From Nilaparvata lugens (lineage: Eukaryota; Arthropoda; Insecta; Hemiptera; Delphacidae), in assembly GCF_014356525.2 (NCBI RefSeq), contig NC_052508.1, positions 64,752,917-64,816,916 of the forward strand: 64,000 nt of DNA, given 5' to 3'. Of this stretch, positions 37,301-48,095 are shown piece after piece. Every line of letters begins with the position of its first letter. The stretch's first letter is position 1. The notes below the pieces were generated by a model. That model had not been told where the DNA came from. It was given only the letters and a program-made list of their open reading frames with translations, and did not search any database. The position numbers and the translations under genes were made by a program.

Positions 37301-40300
37301 TGAGCACAGAACCCCCGAAGTGAAAACAATTATTTCTGAATTGGACAAGAAAATCAAGGAGGCCGAGAGAAGGGCGTACATCAATCCTGAGCTTGCTGAA
37401 GAAATGAAAGAGAAAGGCAACGACCTCTTCAATAAAGGTTAGTTCAACTTCATTGATTCATTAATTTGATTAATATTATTTAAAATTTATTCCGATGATG
37501 TTGTTATAGCCTCCCTAATTTATTTAATAAATTGATAGAATATTGTCATTCATTTTCAAGTCGCCGATCAGTTTTTCTTCCAGAAATTTATTCTACACAA
37601 TCCTAGATAATGTAAAAGTGATAGTCTACTTGATAATGTAGCACGCAAAGGAGACATACTCCATCCTATCAATAAATGTTCCACTTTTGTTATAGTAAGA
37701 TCTACTTCAAACTGTCAGCATTGATTGGATCGGTAGCATTTATTTTATTTTATAAGGATTGCTGAAAGTTGAATTCAATCTCACCATTATTTATAGTGTT
37801 CTTACATAGATAATAATAATAATAAGACAAACAGTAATGTCAAAAATTATTTTTTATTAATGGATTTGTTTCATATGGTGACTGAGTTATATTCAGTCAC
37901 ATGAAAAGATCTCAATAGTGGCAACACTAATACCGCATCTACAAGTTGGCCCAATGAAGGCCAATGTCGACCAGCAAAATTGTGTGGATGGGTGGTTTGC
38001 CTGCGCTGGCCTTCATTGACCTTCGTTGGGTTACCGGGCTGGTCCAACATGTAGATGCGGCATAATATTTGATCGCATAACAACTTATTTTATTCGCACT
38101 ATATTATTCTATTTTACTACAGTGCGATTTTGAGACTCATGTCAGACTATCTATCAACATTGTCACCATTAATTAAAATAAGAGGCATTGATGAGGAGGG
38201 GAATGCTAACGGTTCGGAGTGAATCCACTGCAAGTATTTATCTTGATCTTGATATTTAAACTGTCAGCATACCTTATGAATAACAACAATGCTTTACATT
38301 TAACCAATTTTGATAGTTTAAATTGAACCTCACTATAAATTAGTATGTTTATGCTTGTGACATTACGTCTCTACTTACCATCAATCCTCTCAACACCTAT
38401 GAATTAATGTCCTTTGCCTAAAATGAAATTCATCAATGCTTATCACCTAAGGTATTTTATCTATTAATAAAGCATTGTTATTCTGTAAACGGGTCTCTCA
38501 TATTTCATTTTGCGCAATTTATACTATACCTGTTTTCTTGATATATATATTCGGCATGCAAATATATATTATGCTAGTGCAATGTTCTGTGTTACTATTC
38601 AGTTCCGATTCATTGATTGCTGTGAATTTGTTTGTAGGCAACTACGCGGAGGCGATAAAGTTCTACACAGAAGCGATCAAACGCAACCCGGATGACCCCA
38701 AGTACTACAGCAACAGGGCGGCCTGCTACACCAAGCTGGCTGCCTTCGACCTCGGCCTCAAAGACTGCGAAAAGTGCTTGGAACTCGATCCCAAGTTCAT
38801 CAAGGGATGGATTAGGAAGGGCAAAATTCTACAGGTAAAGAACAATAATTATAGTAATATACTCACAGGATGTGTGCTGAGAACGGCTCAGCATTTCATT
38901 CATAAGGATAGGACGGCCTGCTCTGTGATCTCATACAAATTTTTAAGGTCCATTATTTTTCGGTGAATGGAAATTTTCGTTCGATATATTGGATCCGATA
39001 TTTTTTATGCAAATCTCAAGTAAAGATGAATGGTGTAAACCGCACATCGATAGGCCTACCTAAACCGTTTTAAAGATAGATTTGAAATCTTCTATATCTT
39101 CTCTAATATTAAATAATTTAACTCAATGAAAAAACACATGGGCGGGATAGGAAATACGTGTTTGACTTATTGTAACTTCTCAAATACTGAACTGATTAAC
39201 TTCAAATTTTTCAATGTTATTCTCAATTTACCGAGGATTGATATAGGCCTATTTTTATTTTCATCAGATAATTGACTCTAATTTTAATAATTCAATCAAA
39301 TTAATTCAATTTGTGATACAAAGTTATGTAAAGATAAAATCACAAACAAATGGTGAGTATCCTTACAGTTGTGTTGTGTGTGATGTGATACTTTTCCATA
39401 ATGAAAACACAAATTGAAATTGTCAACCACTTTTATTATTATTTTTTTTTACAATGCAAATAACACTAATGTAATAACATTGAAATATAAAATAATAAGG
39501 TAGTCCTTGTGCTATTTTTCTTCCAAATTTATAGATGACAAAGTCCAAGATAAGGTTAGAATTTCACGTCTACAATTTTTATAAAATTTTGGTCCAAAAT
39601 AAACATTGAAACTATAAATTTTGAATTTAGATGGCTTAAATTGATAAATTAATTAGAAATATTCCACTTAATTACCACTTTTAACGAATAATATTGAGTT
39701 ATCTAAGAAATTTGGAATTATTCAAGAAACACAAACTCGTAAACACTGAATAAAGTGTTATATTTATAATACTATGATTTAAACAGAACCTGGTTTCGTG
39801 GCTTTTCCACGTTGTAAACAAACAACTGAAGATGTGGCTGGTAAAGCCACGGAACCAGGTTCTGTTTATATTATAGTATTATATAATAATGATAATAATA
39901 AAAGTGGTTGACAATTTCAATTTGTGTTTTCAAAATGGCGAGTACATGGGAGTGGAGCCGCGTGTCCGAAATGATAGAGTGAGAATCAAAACTAAAATAC
40001 TATTGTCTGGTATTCTATGACGTATATTGGCTATCGAATGTTTTGCCTCGCCGTATCACCCATTATCACTTTTTATATACACTTGAGTTATAGGTTATAT
40101 GTAGGGTTGAAACCAGGTGGAACGTTATGTTAGTGGCTTGTCTAATCAATCTTTATTCACTATAATTTATTCTTACAGTAAGAGCATCATCAAAATAATA
40201 AATAAATCAATACAATAATCAAATTATCATAAATTATCAGCGGTTTGAAGATAGTGAAATAGTTTGACAAACGTTGGTGTATTTGAAGTATTGATTCGAT

Positions 40301-41693
40301 TACTGTATATCATGTTGAACTAATATAATGAAGTGTGCTTTGTAATTTATTTGAAGTATTTGATTCGATTAGTGAATATGATTTTGTTGTTTTGTAGGGC
40401 ATGCAGCAGCCGTCGAAAGCATACTTGGCCTACCAGAAGGCGATGGAACTGGACCCGTCGAACGGGGAGGCGCTGGAGGGATACCGCGCATGCGTGGTGG
40501 CGCAGAACAGCAACCCCGAGGAGGTGCGCAAGCGCGCCATGGCCGACCCCCAGGTGCAGGCCATCCTCCAGGACCCGGCCATGCGCGTCATCCTCGAGCA
40601 GATGCAGAATGATCCCAAGGTCAGTTGCTACACGTCAAGGTCAAGATCTACATTTATGTAGAGACGGTATTTTTTGTTTGTATGTTCGGTATTTTGAATT
40701 TTGTAATATTGTAGAGAATTAAAATCTGAAGAAAAAATTTGCAATAACTCTCGTCTAAAAAGAACCCAAACCTCACAAATCAGGATTTAAAGGAGACAAA
40801 ACAGCAATCTTATCCAAAAAACGATTTCTCAGCTTCTGATTTTAAATTGGAATTGATCTCTCATGTTCCCTCATAAGACCGCCAAAAGTTGGAAATTTGA
40901 ATAAAAATGTGAAATTTTTCACCATTATTAGGCTATCTCGGTAACAAAGTATTTTAGGACCGACCCGTGTTTGCTAGAACTTGCATTATTTTGATATAAG
41001 AAACGATATAAGTCACGATGCTTGTCAGTCTTTTGCATTCTGTATATTGTATTCAGTGAAACGACGTAGCAATATCTACTATCATCAGGCTTTCACATTA
41101 TTTACTGTTTATTTTCTCTTCAACTATTGAGGAATCAGAAAACTGACGAAAAATAAGAATAATAGAATTGAATGTATGAATTTCAACATTTACTAAATAA
41201 TTCGGAAATATCCAGCTATTTATCTCTTCTTGAATAAGCTTAAATTTTAGATTTTTCAAGTTACATGTTTCCAAGATGCTGCCATGATGATTAGAGAGCA
41301 ATATTATTAATAGCTTACTGAACAAAAACTGATTTTAATATATGAGAAATTGAAAGATGTGTTGAAATAAGCTTGCTACACCAGACACCTAGATCGTCAC
41401 AATATCGTTGTGTGTGAAAACCGCTGTTGTATTTATTTGCATACAAATATGTTGAGGCAACCCCAAATTAATATTGTCTCCTCAGCCCAAGCCAAACAAT
41501 TGATTCGATAAAGGTATGAACTTGAAGTTAATTTCGTATTTCTTGTGATCACATATATATTTATTTTGCTGTTTTAAATATTTAATACATTTTTAATTTT
41601 CTATTTCAGGCCCTCCACGACCATCTCAAAAACCCGGACATTGCGGCAAAAATTCAGAAACTTTTGGAATCGGGTCTGATCGCCATTCACTGA
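25384..41693 (+). CDS. Stip1: Hsp70-Hsp90 organizing protein (HOP/STIP1/Sti1), 11 exons
   Basis: Eleven exons with GT-AG borders and matching phases give a 562-residue protein, slightly longer than vertebrate HOP (about 543). HOP is a cytosolic adaptor that holds Hsp70 and Hsp90 together so that clients pass between them. Order: TPR1 (about 3-118), DP1 (about 139-190), a Pro/acidic linker (about 195-240), TPR2A (about 247-375), TPR2B (about 380-495) and DP2 (about 505-562). The carboxylate-clamp residues that grip EEVD tails are present in all three modules: K7, N11, N42, K72, R76; K251, N255, N286, K323, R327; K386, N390, N421, K451, R455. All domains look functional. Exons: 25384-25389, 25667-25876, 30714-30912, 32539-32671, 34476-34665, 35785-35911, 36698-36840, 37260-37437, 38638-38834, 40398-40619, 41610-41693. 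Confidence 0.95.
25667..25876 (+). CDS. Stip1: HOP exon 2: TPR1, first motifs
   Basis: Residues 3-72. Acceptor GTTAAG, donor AAG/GTGAGT. Contains KGN (helix A clamp) and [11 protein letters not shown]. High GC against AT-rich introns. Confidence 0.95.
26004..26290 (+). repeat. Repeat unit, copy 1
   Basis: Begins AAGTTGCATTCAAAATGG and ends CCTTCCTATTTAAAAAAATT. It is over 90 percent like 29889-30192 by eye. It holds no ORF. Confidence 0.75.
26876..28099 (-). pseudogene. LINE ORF2 part 2: C-terminal RT and Cys/His tail
   Basis: 407 codons in another frame, overlapping part 1 by 14 bases. It contains [17 protein letters not shown], the YADD catalytic motif (GYADDWV) and CHLNN-type thumb sequence. 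It ends with a [17 protein letters not shown] zinc-like motif typical of jockey-group tails. About 30 residues between palm blocks A and B are missing at the frame break. The element therefore cannot make a working enzyme. Confidence 0.85.
28086..29555 (-). pseudogene. LINE ORF2 part 1: endonuclease and N-terminal RT
   Basis: 489 codons. The endonuclease part shows YLGDFNSHH and [10 protein letters not shown]. The RT part shows [34 protein letters not shown] and AGFRPNRSC. The frame ends just after the first catalytic block (FIDLSAA), where the usual Tyr-Asp is lost through a deletion. The open frame continues upstream of the first Met, so the real start lay further upstream and has been truncated away. 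Confidence 0.85.
29889..30335 (+). repeat. Repeat unit, copy 2 and partial copy 3
   Basis: 29889-30192 is a full unit. 30196-30335 repeats its first half (GAAGTTGCATTCAATATGGC) with more divergence. The arrangement is a short tandem array later interrupted by other insertions. Confidence 0.72.
30714..30912 (+). CDS. Stip1: HOP exon 3: end of TPR1 and linker
   Basis: Residues 73-138 plus one base. Starts GYSRK with the clamp Arg. Ends in a Met/Gly-rich linker ([12 protein letters not shown]) and leaves in phase 1. Confidence 0.93.
32172..32276. mobile_element. Small MITE family (about 100 bp), representative copy
   Basis: The ends are complementary: CTATAGTGAAATTCACTTCA at the left and GTGAGTCTCACTGTAG at the right, each next to a CTGTCAGCATT or GCTGACA core. 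By eye, related copies or halves lie near 6768-6866, 8007-8107, 9175-9274, 16654-16746, 23362-23461, 23965-24051, 30350-30420, 36505-36600, 37693-37790, 38115-38235, 38256-38340, 42012-42115, 43914-44000 and 44068-44285. None has coding capacity. They sit in introns and spacers, never in exons. The transposase family that moves them is unknown. Confidence 0.8.
32289..32422 (-). repeat. Dispersed repeat, inverted copy
   Basis: The reverse complement matches 16499-16630 and 18538-18672. It contains GCCAATG/CATTGGC inner ends and the kept word GATGTTCCTATTAACGAGCA. The copies at 16499 and 32289 are closest. Confidence 0.7.
32539..32671 (+). CDS. Stip1: HOP exon 4: DP1 domain
   Basis: Residues 139-182. 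Holds the Asp-Pro motifs of DP1 ([14 protein letters not shown]), a helical domain with a role in client activation. Enters in phase 1 and leaves in phase 2. Confidence 0.92.
33600..33793. repeat. Inverted repeat rich in CGACT words (HOP intron 4)
   Basis: The left arm (GCGACTCAGGTCGAGACTCG, then ACTAGAG) pairs with the right arm (CTCTCGACTAGAGTCGAG, then CTCGACCTGAGTCGC). The centre also pairs, through CCAAATGGTGA/TCACCATTTG. It forms one long hairpin. Confidence 0.7.
33929..34328. repeat. Nested foldback elements in HOP intron 4
   Basis: The outer arms 33929-33976 and 34280-34328 (core AAGCTCGGTCAAGACATTTG and its complement) surround an inner pair of 26-bp arms at 34047-34072 and 34232-34257 (core TGCAAACCTTAGTT). 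The inner pair is offset, as expected if one element landed inside another. Confidence 0.7.
34476..34665 (+). CDS. Stip1: HOP exon 5: end of DP1 and flexible linker
   Basis: Residues 183-246. [17 protein letters not shown] closes DP1. Then comes an insect-specific Pro/Ser/acidic linker ([13 protein letters not shown]) that accounts for much of the extra length over vertebrate HOP. Confidence 0.92.
34666..35784 (+). other. HOP intron 5
   Basis: Only a local duplication is seen: TTTTATGTCTTTAATTT and neighbouring words occur at about 35036 and 35124. No gene. Confidence 0.5.
35785..35911 (+). CDS. Stip1: HOP exon 6: TPR2A start
   Basis: Residues 247-288 plus one base. Contains [18 protein letters not shown] with the TPR2A clamp residues K251 and N255, and N286 near the end. 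Leaves in phase 1. Confidence 0.94.
35912..36697 (+). other. HOP intron 6
   Basis: Contains a perfect hairpin (36423-36504) and a MITE-family copy directly abutting it (36505-36600). Confidence 0.6.
36423..36504. repeat. Perfect 32-bp inverted repeat with 18-base loop
   Basis: 36423-36454 and 36473-36504 are exact reverse complements (each arm contains GATATTACAATGGCACTA or its complement). In the HOP transcript this forms an uninterrupted 32-bp stem. Confidence 0.85.
36698..36840 (+). CDS. Stip1: HOP exon 7: TPR2A middle
   Basis: Residues 289-336. [18 protein letters not shown] and [10 protein letters not shown] are hallmark TPR2A stretches. K323 and R327 complete the Hsp90 clamp. Confidence 0.94.
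36841..37259 (+). other. HOP intron 7
   Basis: 419 bp of AT-rich sequence in which I see no repeat or gene. Confidence 0.5.
37260..37437 (+). CDS. Stip1: HOP exon 8: TPR2A end to TPR2B start
   Basis: Residues 337-395 plus one base. EHRTPEVK and [10 protein letters not shown] form the rigid TPR2A-TPR2B connector; KEKGNDLF opens TPR2B. Confidence 0.94.
37438..38637 (+). other. HOP intron 8, three MITE-family copies
   Basis: Copies lie near 37693-37790, 38115-38235 and 38256-38340. An inverted pair with GGCCTTCATTG words (about 37948-38060) lies between the first two and is probably another small foldback element. Confidence 0.6.
38638..38834 (+). CDS. Stip1: HOP exon 9: TPR2B core
   Basis: Residues 396-461. 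[25 protein letters not shown] and FIKGWIRKG carry the remaining clamp residues. Acceptor TTTGTAG; donor CAG/GTAAAG. Confidence 0.94.
38835..40397 (+). other. HOP intron 9
   Basis: Dominated by the nested foldback element 39403-39931. The rest is AT-rich with no gene. Confidence 0.55.
39403..39931. mobile_element. Foldback element of about 530 bp with a second one inside
   Basis: The ends GAAAACACAAATTGAAATTG and CAATTTCAATTTGTGTTTTC are complementary for about 40 bp. Inside, 39766-39882 is another inverted pair (AACAGAACCTGGTTTCGTGG with its complement). The interior 39480-39660 resembles, in reverse, 55500-55740. Confidence 0.7.
40398..40619 (+). CDS. Stip1: HOP exon 10: end of TPR2B and DP2
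   Basis: Residues 462-535. The last TPR helices are followed by [18 protein letters not shown], the DP2 signature. This is the most GC-rich exon of the gene. Confidence 0.94.
40620..41609 (+). other. HOP intron 10
   Basis: 990 bp of AT-rich sequence with no recognisable element. Confidence 0.5.
41610..41693 (+). CDS. Stip1: HOP exon 11: C-terminal end of DP2
   Basis: Residues 536-562 and a TGA stop. [14 protein letters not shown] and a GLIAIH end match the usual HOP C-terminus. Confidence 0.94.
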   Translation, partial: ALHDHLKNPDIAAKIQKLLESGLIAIH

Positions 41694-43193
41694 GACGCAC
41701 TTCACGGCTGCAACACCACATCGCCGGTTAGCTGATCGCCGGTTAAATACCTTATCCAAGTGCTTAAACCAATAATAATAATATATTTAAAAATGAACTG
41801 AACATTGCTTTAAAGATGACAGTCAAGTTACAGTTTCCTGTTCACCGTAAACGTAAAGGAAACTGAATTAAGGGTATAAAAGTGCTAGTTCTATGGACGC
41901 AATTGTGGAGTTATCGTTCCGTTTTCGGCGAATAGGAAAGCGTAGCTTTAAGGTTCCGACTAAGCGAACGTTTAAAACGTTCAACATTATGTTAGAATCT
42001 TTTGAAAAATCTATAGTGGAATTCAGCTATCAGTATTGGTTGTTGAATAATATGAAACATTGATGTTATTATTCATAAGAAATTCTGATACTGTAGTTCA
42101 AGTGAAACTCAATATGTACATACGAAGGAAACATGCTTTAATTGAGAAGCTCAATCAATTTTTTTTTCAAGTATACCTTTAAAAGGCTGACGCTGAATTT
42201 CTTGTGATTTTTCCTGTTTGCCACTACAGATTTGAATAGCAAAGGATAGAACATAACGTGAAGAATAGTTGCTGTAATTTAAATAAAAAATATTGGAATA
42301 TTTCTTGATTTATGTACGCCTTGAAATGAGGCTGAAGATTTCAATCATCAAGATATGATTAGCAGACTGCAATGAGTCTAGTGAATCTTGAGTCCTTTTA
42401 TAAATATTAATGTGGTATTTGAGACACACTAATAATATGAAGATATTATTTTCTTACTGTTTTGATCCAAGTAAGGTCCTTTAAATCTTAAGTGAGTCTA
42501 GTAAACATCAAGCAACCTTCTAATTGGATGTGATTTATGTTTCCTTATATTTGAACATCAACTCAGTTGAAGAGTTTCGAAAAATATGATTTTTCAGACG
42601 TTTTTATCGTTGAACGTTTTTAATGTTCGTTACCTCCAACCACCTTATATCATGGTTGCCATGCTATTGTTGTTCCAAAATATTCTTCCGTTCCTGATAC
42701 TGTCTCATTTTTAAGAGAACTGTTTCTAATTTTTGTGATAATGTAACACTGTTCTAATATTATTCCATTCTAATTTGTATGATATTGTAACAAAAGATAC
42801 ATCATGGATACATAGTAACAATAATTATTGGGTTTATGCGATTTTCTTTATAAAGTAGAACAGCTTCAAGTTTTAGATAAGACAGTACTAACATGTTTTG
42901 GAAAGCAATATAAATCGTCTTGTTTATTTCTCTCCAATCTTGTTGAATTGTAAACCTATTTGGAAATTTCTATTCATCAAACCAGTCTCCATGTATATGG
43001 TTACCTTCCTCACATCACAATTTATTTATCATTTATCAAAGAAGTGTCAGTTTTTGTTCATGATGGGTGTCATTCATATTTTTTGTAGTATCTCAAATGT
43101 GCGAGTATTTCAACTTTTTGTTATTGTGTTTATTATCTAAAATGATCAAAACATTTCAAATGATATTAACCAATATGTTAATTTTAAAATAAA
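41694..43193 (+). terminator. HOP 3' UTR region and candidate poly(A) signals
   Basis: AATAAA occurs at 42282-42287 and at 43188-43193; either could end the mRNA. A MITE-family copy (42012-42115) would lie within the UTR in both cases. Confidence 0.45.
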
Positions 43194-45699
43194 AAACCTA
43201 ACATCCCTAACCTTTCCTTGAACCTTTAAAACCGAACTGAACAGAACGTTTTAGGGTATGTTCATACACTAGACAAATTGAAATCTCGCAGATCTGAGGC
43301 ACTCCCGTTAAGATTGAGGAGAAATCTTTTTTCAAGCTAAATACTAGACTAAAGATTTTGGCAAGGGAAAGTTTTTAGAATAGTAAGTAGCATTAAAAAA
43401 GGGTTTTCTTTATTTTTGACAAATTTACTTACAATAATAAATTTATTTTATAATATAATACAACACTAGATATCAACAATTCCATGGTACACCATTACAT
43501 GCATAATACTAAATATTGTTTTGTAGATCACATTTGTAGTTTAAAAGTATAATGAAAGAATAAATTAAGAAACACTAAATAATTAATGTAAGGAAATGTA
43601 TTAATTATCTACTTTTTTGTTTTTTGTCCTTTGGGTAGATCTGTTAGTGATTCTTAAATTAGTCTGAAACACTTAGCTTTTTCATTCCATCATAGTAAAT
43701 AAAATTCTATATTTGTGATGAGGTTTTGATTATTTAAAATTGATTTGATTAAAAGTTGTTACATTTTTGACTGATTCACTCTTACTCCTGTTCACACTTA
43801 TTTCAAATCGCTAAAATCTATATCAATAAATTATTATTAGTAAAAATTATTCATTGTCTTTTAATTTCATTTTCTCACTTGATTATTATTTTAAACAACT
43901 TAACATCATGGTGCTATAGTGAGATTCATTATAAAATGTTAGCATTGATTGAATGGGAACTGTTGGTTTTATTTATAAGGAATCCTAACAGTTAAAAATA
44001 TTAGCATTTGGGAAGTTTTTATAGCAATAAAATTTTAAAGTTAGACACGAGATCTAACAGTTGTGGTATTCACTTTAAACTTTCAGCATTCCTTTACAAG
44101 TAAGATCAATCAATATTCTTGACAAAAGCCTGTTAAATTTTAATCCTGATTAAATTCTACGAGAACCAATCAGAGAAGAGTTATTTTTAAAGAAGGATTC
44201 TCCGATTGGTTTTCGTAACATTTAATCGTGATTTAAAGTTAACAGGCTTTGGTGCGACCGTGTATAACAGTTTGAAGTGAATCTCGTAATGGCAATTTGG
44301 TTTTTCTAGAGCAATATTGTTAATACAGTGACAATATTGAACTCTCATGATTCAGATTTCTTGAATTCTCAGGTTTCTTCATGATTTCTTGAATTCTCAT
44401 GATTTAGGTTTCTTCATGATTTAGGCTATTCCAGCAATTTGGCTAATTTTATATGTAAAATGTATCACCCTACCCCAAAGACGTGTCGGGTATAGTAGAT
44501 GAGTAACCATTGGTGCCCATCTTCTAATAGCAGCGATTCGGTTAATGCCCTTTACCCTAATGGTTCATGGACACTGATGGTATCCTTAGTTTAATATAGG
44601 TGTCCTCAGGCCTACGTCATAATAACTAGGCCTACTGTAATGCCTTGAATTTTATTGGACACCTGGTGTCCTAGTTTTGTATGATAGCCTATAAGCCTTT
44701 TTGAGAAGTCTTTTTATCAGCATTGAGACACAAATTTAGTTTTAGGTATTATTCCTAATTGCTCTTATTACAATAATTACACCACATTATGGTGTCCCTG
44801 CAGGTTTCTTATTCATACTACAACGGTCGGCGGCCCGGCAACCGCTGGGATACAATCAGTTCAATAATAGGTGCCTTACAGTTGAAAAAATAACTTTATG
44901 TTGGTATAATATCAAATGAGAATCACATGTATTATTTTATTTTAAATTATTATTAATGAATAATAATCAAATTATTACAGAAAAGAGATTGAGGGTATAT
45001 TTAGGTAGGTACCGTATGTCGATATATCGATGGCAGAGAAATATTGATGTATCGCCGTTCAAGAATCGATATCGATAGGTTGGTATAGTTCGATATTCGA
45101 TATGGTCGAAGGTTTCAAGTGAAAGTGATTTGTTTGAAGGCAAGTGAAGTGATTTGTACAAGGCTTTGTACAAGGAGACTTTACCTCAATACAGAGAAAA
45201 ACCAAATAGACCATTGATAACCAGCTTGACCAACCCAACGGATTAGCTATTTTCATTTATTTTCAGATTATGAAAATAAATTATTCGATTTTAATTCTAT
45301 TATTATTGATAAAATCTATTTAATAATATTTTTATAATATTTAGAGTTGGAATGTCTATCTTTTACGTATTTTTATTGCAACCACATATCCTACTCAATA
45401 TCAAGTAAAAGCAACGATGACATCGTTCATACTAAAACCAATAACTATAAAGCAATGATTTACTCACTTGAATAAATAAATCAACTCTTATTTCGTTATG
45501 ATTAAAAAAAAAAGAAAAACACCAGAACTGGTGTTAAATACCTTAGCTATTTATAAGGTTTCCAACCATGACATGCACTGCACACGCTAACCGCCAATTA
45601 TGAACTTCACTTCGAATAAGATTGTTTTAGTATTTCACATTAAAATCTCTTCTTCTTCTTCTTCTCTATACTTATAAAAGGCTAAGCCCCGACAGACTG
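43194..45699. other. Intergenic after HOP
   Basis: No gene found. It holds MITE copies near 43914-44000 and 44068-44285. The latter is split by another foldback element at 44125-44250 with ends AAAGCCTGTTAA/TTAACAGGCTTT. A cluster of ATCGAT words lies at 45017-45105. Confidence 0.5.
45017..45105. promoter_or_regulatory. Cluster of TATCGATA-like words
   Basis: The stretch contains GTCGATATATCGATGG and AATCGATATCGATAGG, plus TTCGATATTCGATATGG. TATCGATA is the core of the DREF/BEAF-type site in Drosophila promoters. No gene start is visible nearby, so the role is open; it could also just be a degenerate simple repeat. Confidence 0.3.
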
Positions 45700-46130
45700 A
45701 AATCACACCACAGCCCAAACTGCTGAGCCTAAGAACTTGAAATTTTGCACGATTGTTTATGGTAGCCTGAAAACATCCACTAAGAAAGGATTTTCAGAAA
45801 TTTGCCCCCCTGAGGGAGCTGGGGCCCCCCCAAAATTTTGTACTTTTTAACCGCTCATTGCACAGCAAAGTCATGAGGAACTTTTTTGTTCAGCTAAGAA
45901 AAAAAATTAGATCTATGCAGAAAAATTTCGATCAGGATCACAAGGGGGTCCAGGAGAGGGCATTTTTCGAAAATTTTGATGTAAAATCACACTACAGCTC
46001 AAACCAATTGTCCTACAGACTTGAAACTTTGCACAAATATTCTTCAAACATGCTAGACGCGTACTAAGAACGGATTTTGAGATATTTTGCCTCTAAGGGT
46101 TTCAAAGGATGAAAAAGGATCCTATTAAGT
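45700..46130. repeat. Two diverged copies of a 283-bp repeat
   Basis: AAATCACACCACAGCCCAAA at 45700 is repeated in altered form at 45983 (AAATCACACTACAGCTCAAA). Each is followed by ACTTGAAA(T/C)TTTGCAC. A CTT microsatellite lies just before, near 45650-45665. It is likely part of a larger transposon whose ends I cannot see. Confidence 0.6.
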
Positions 46131-47080
46131 AAGGTTATGAACATGGTAAGGTGAGTGCCATATGGAAATGAGATAATAATTTATTTATTGACATGTGATA
46201 ATTTAACATATGTTGTAATCATTGGAAATAACACAATATTATGATAGAAATTCAAAAAAGAACATCTGTTCTATTATTGCTTTCTACCTGATTCCACTCA
46301 ACCTCAATAATATTGTTCTGATAACTGATAATTGATATGTTTAATAATATTATTATTATTTCATTAATATAATAATAGAACTATATAGAACTAACTAGAA
46401 ATATAATAATAGTTTTGGTAATCAATAAACATTTTTATTTTCACAAACTCTGTATAATTTATAATGGTGAATGTGAAATGGTGATGTACAGCTGCATCAA
46501 AGAAATTACCTCAAAAACATATGTTTAGGAAAACCATAGTTTTGAACTTCGTTTTCCTGATGCAATGTATAAGCCTACACGTGGCATGCATTATTAATTT
46601 TTCAGCTAGAACAGTTTTTTGAGACTGCTAAATAAACGTCTACAGTGTTATCAATGCTGTATCGGCAATATGAGAACGCATGCAGTTAATATGTCTTTAA
46701 ATAAAGGTGTTGATATCTACATGATAATTATTCTCTACCATTTTTATTTAATTAAAATTTCAAAGTTATTCAAGCCTTAATAGAATGATTGACTCACTGT
46801 ACAGTCAGTCGGAAATTTTTATATTGAAATGAGGGGTATTTTGGCAAGCTGAACAAAAAAGTAAGGTCCTAAGCACCTTTTTGATATTATTTCTTCAAAT
46901 GGAAAATGAGTTTTGTGGGTTGTCAAAACTCCCCCTGAAAGAGAACTATTCATTTTATCCTATCTTTTAGAAAAATAACAATGATTTCTGCATTGAATAA
47001 CATCTATCTTGCCAACAAGAATCGAACTCTTTGTAAATTTAGATATGACCTACACTTTAGATTTATATAATTCTATTGAA
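46131..47080. other. AT-rich spacer
   Basis: No gene or repeat structure recognised in about 950 bp. Confidence 0.4.
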
Positions 47081-48000
47081 CAGAGAAGAAATAGTCACTT
47101 TCAAAAAGAGGAAAGGAGAAGAATAGGAAGAAGTATGAGAATAGAGAAGAAGTACTCGCTTTCTTTCAACCAAAGTGAATCGAGTTTGGAAGTAGAAGAA
47201 GGAGAATGAGAAATTCAATGGCTCTACTGTTGACAGATTAAAGTGAATCGTGTTTGGAAGGAGAGCTTCAACTGAAACATTTTTGTCCAACTGACAGATT
47301 TAAGTGAAACGAGTTTCTCAGATTTAACCGAGTCATCTTTCTCTAACTCACAGATTTAAGTGAAACAATAATCACATTCAAAAAATTTATCATGCTATCA
47401 TAGAGAAGTATAAGAACAGAGAAGAAATAGTCACTTTCAAAAAGAGGAAAGGAGAAGAATAGGAAGAAGTATGAGAATAGAGAAGAAGTACTCGCTTTCT
47501 TTCAACCAAAGTGAATCGAGTTTGGAAGTAGAAGAAGGAGAATGAGAAATTCAATGGCTCTACTGTTGACAGATTAAAGTGAATCGAGTTTGGAAGGAGA
47601 GCTTCAACTGAAACATTTTTGTCCAACTGACAGATTTAAGTGGAACGAGTTTCTCAGATTTAACCGAGTCATCTTTCTCTAACTCACAGATTTAGGTGAA
47701 ACAATAATCACATTCAAAAAATTTATCATGCTATCATAGAGAAGTATAAGAACAGAGAGGAAGAGGAAGAAGAGGGAGAAGTAGTGGAAAGGAGAAGTGT
47801 GTCTAACTGTCAGATTTAAGTGAAACGATATAATAACAAGCATCCAAAGAGAGGAAGAAGTATGAGAACAGAGAGGAAGAAGAGGGAGAAGTAGAGGAAC
47901 GGGGAAGAATAGGAAGAAGTAGAAATGAGAAGTGTGTCTAACTGACAGATTTAAGTGAAACGATAATCACATTCCATCACATACAATAGCTTCCAAAGAG
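47081..48000. repeat. Tandem array, 337-bp units with GACAGATT-AAGTGAA motifs
   Basis: Two near-identical units start at 47081 and 47418, and a degenerate tail follows. Each unit has a purine-rich part (AAGAGGAAAGGAGAAGAATA) and several copies of a motif like CTGACAGATTTAAGTGAAAC (for example near 47290 and 47627, and shorter forms near 47808 and 47943). The open frames here repeat with the unit and are not taken as genes. Confidence 0.75.
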
Positions 48001-48095
48001 AAGAATGAGAGGAAGAAGAAGTTATGAATGCATTCCGCTACAAGTCAAATTGCTAATTGCTTCTCTAGATCACGTACACACTATTTGCATGGTGA

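Noticed and set aside
47009..47626. Genes in the purine-rich tandem array
   Set aside because: The frames recur with each 337-bp unit and encode low-complexity sequence.
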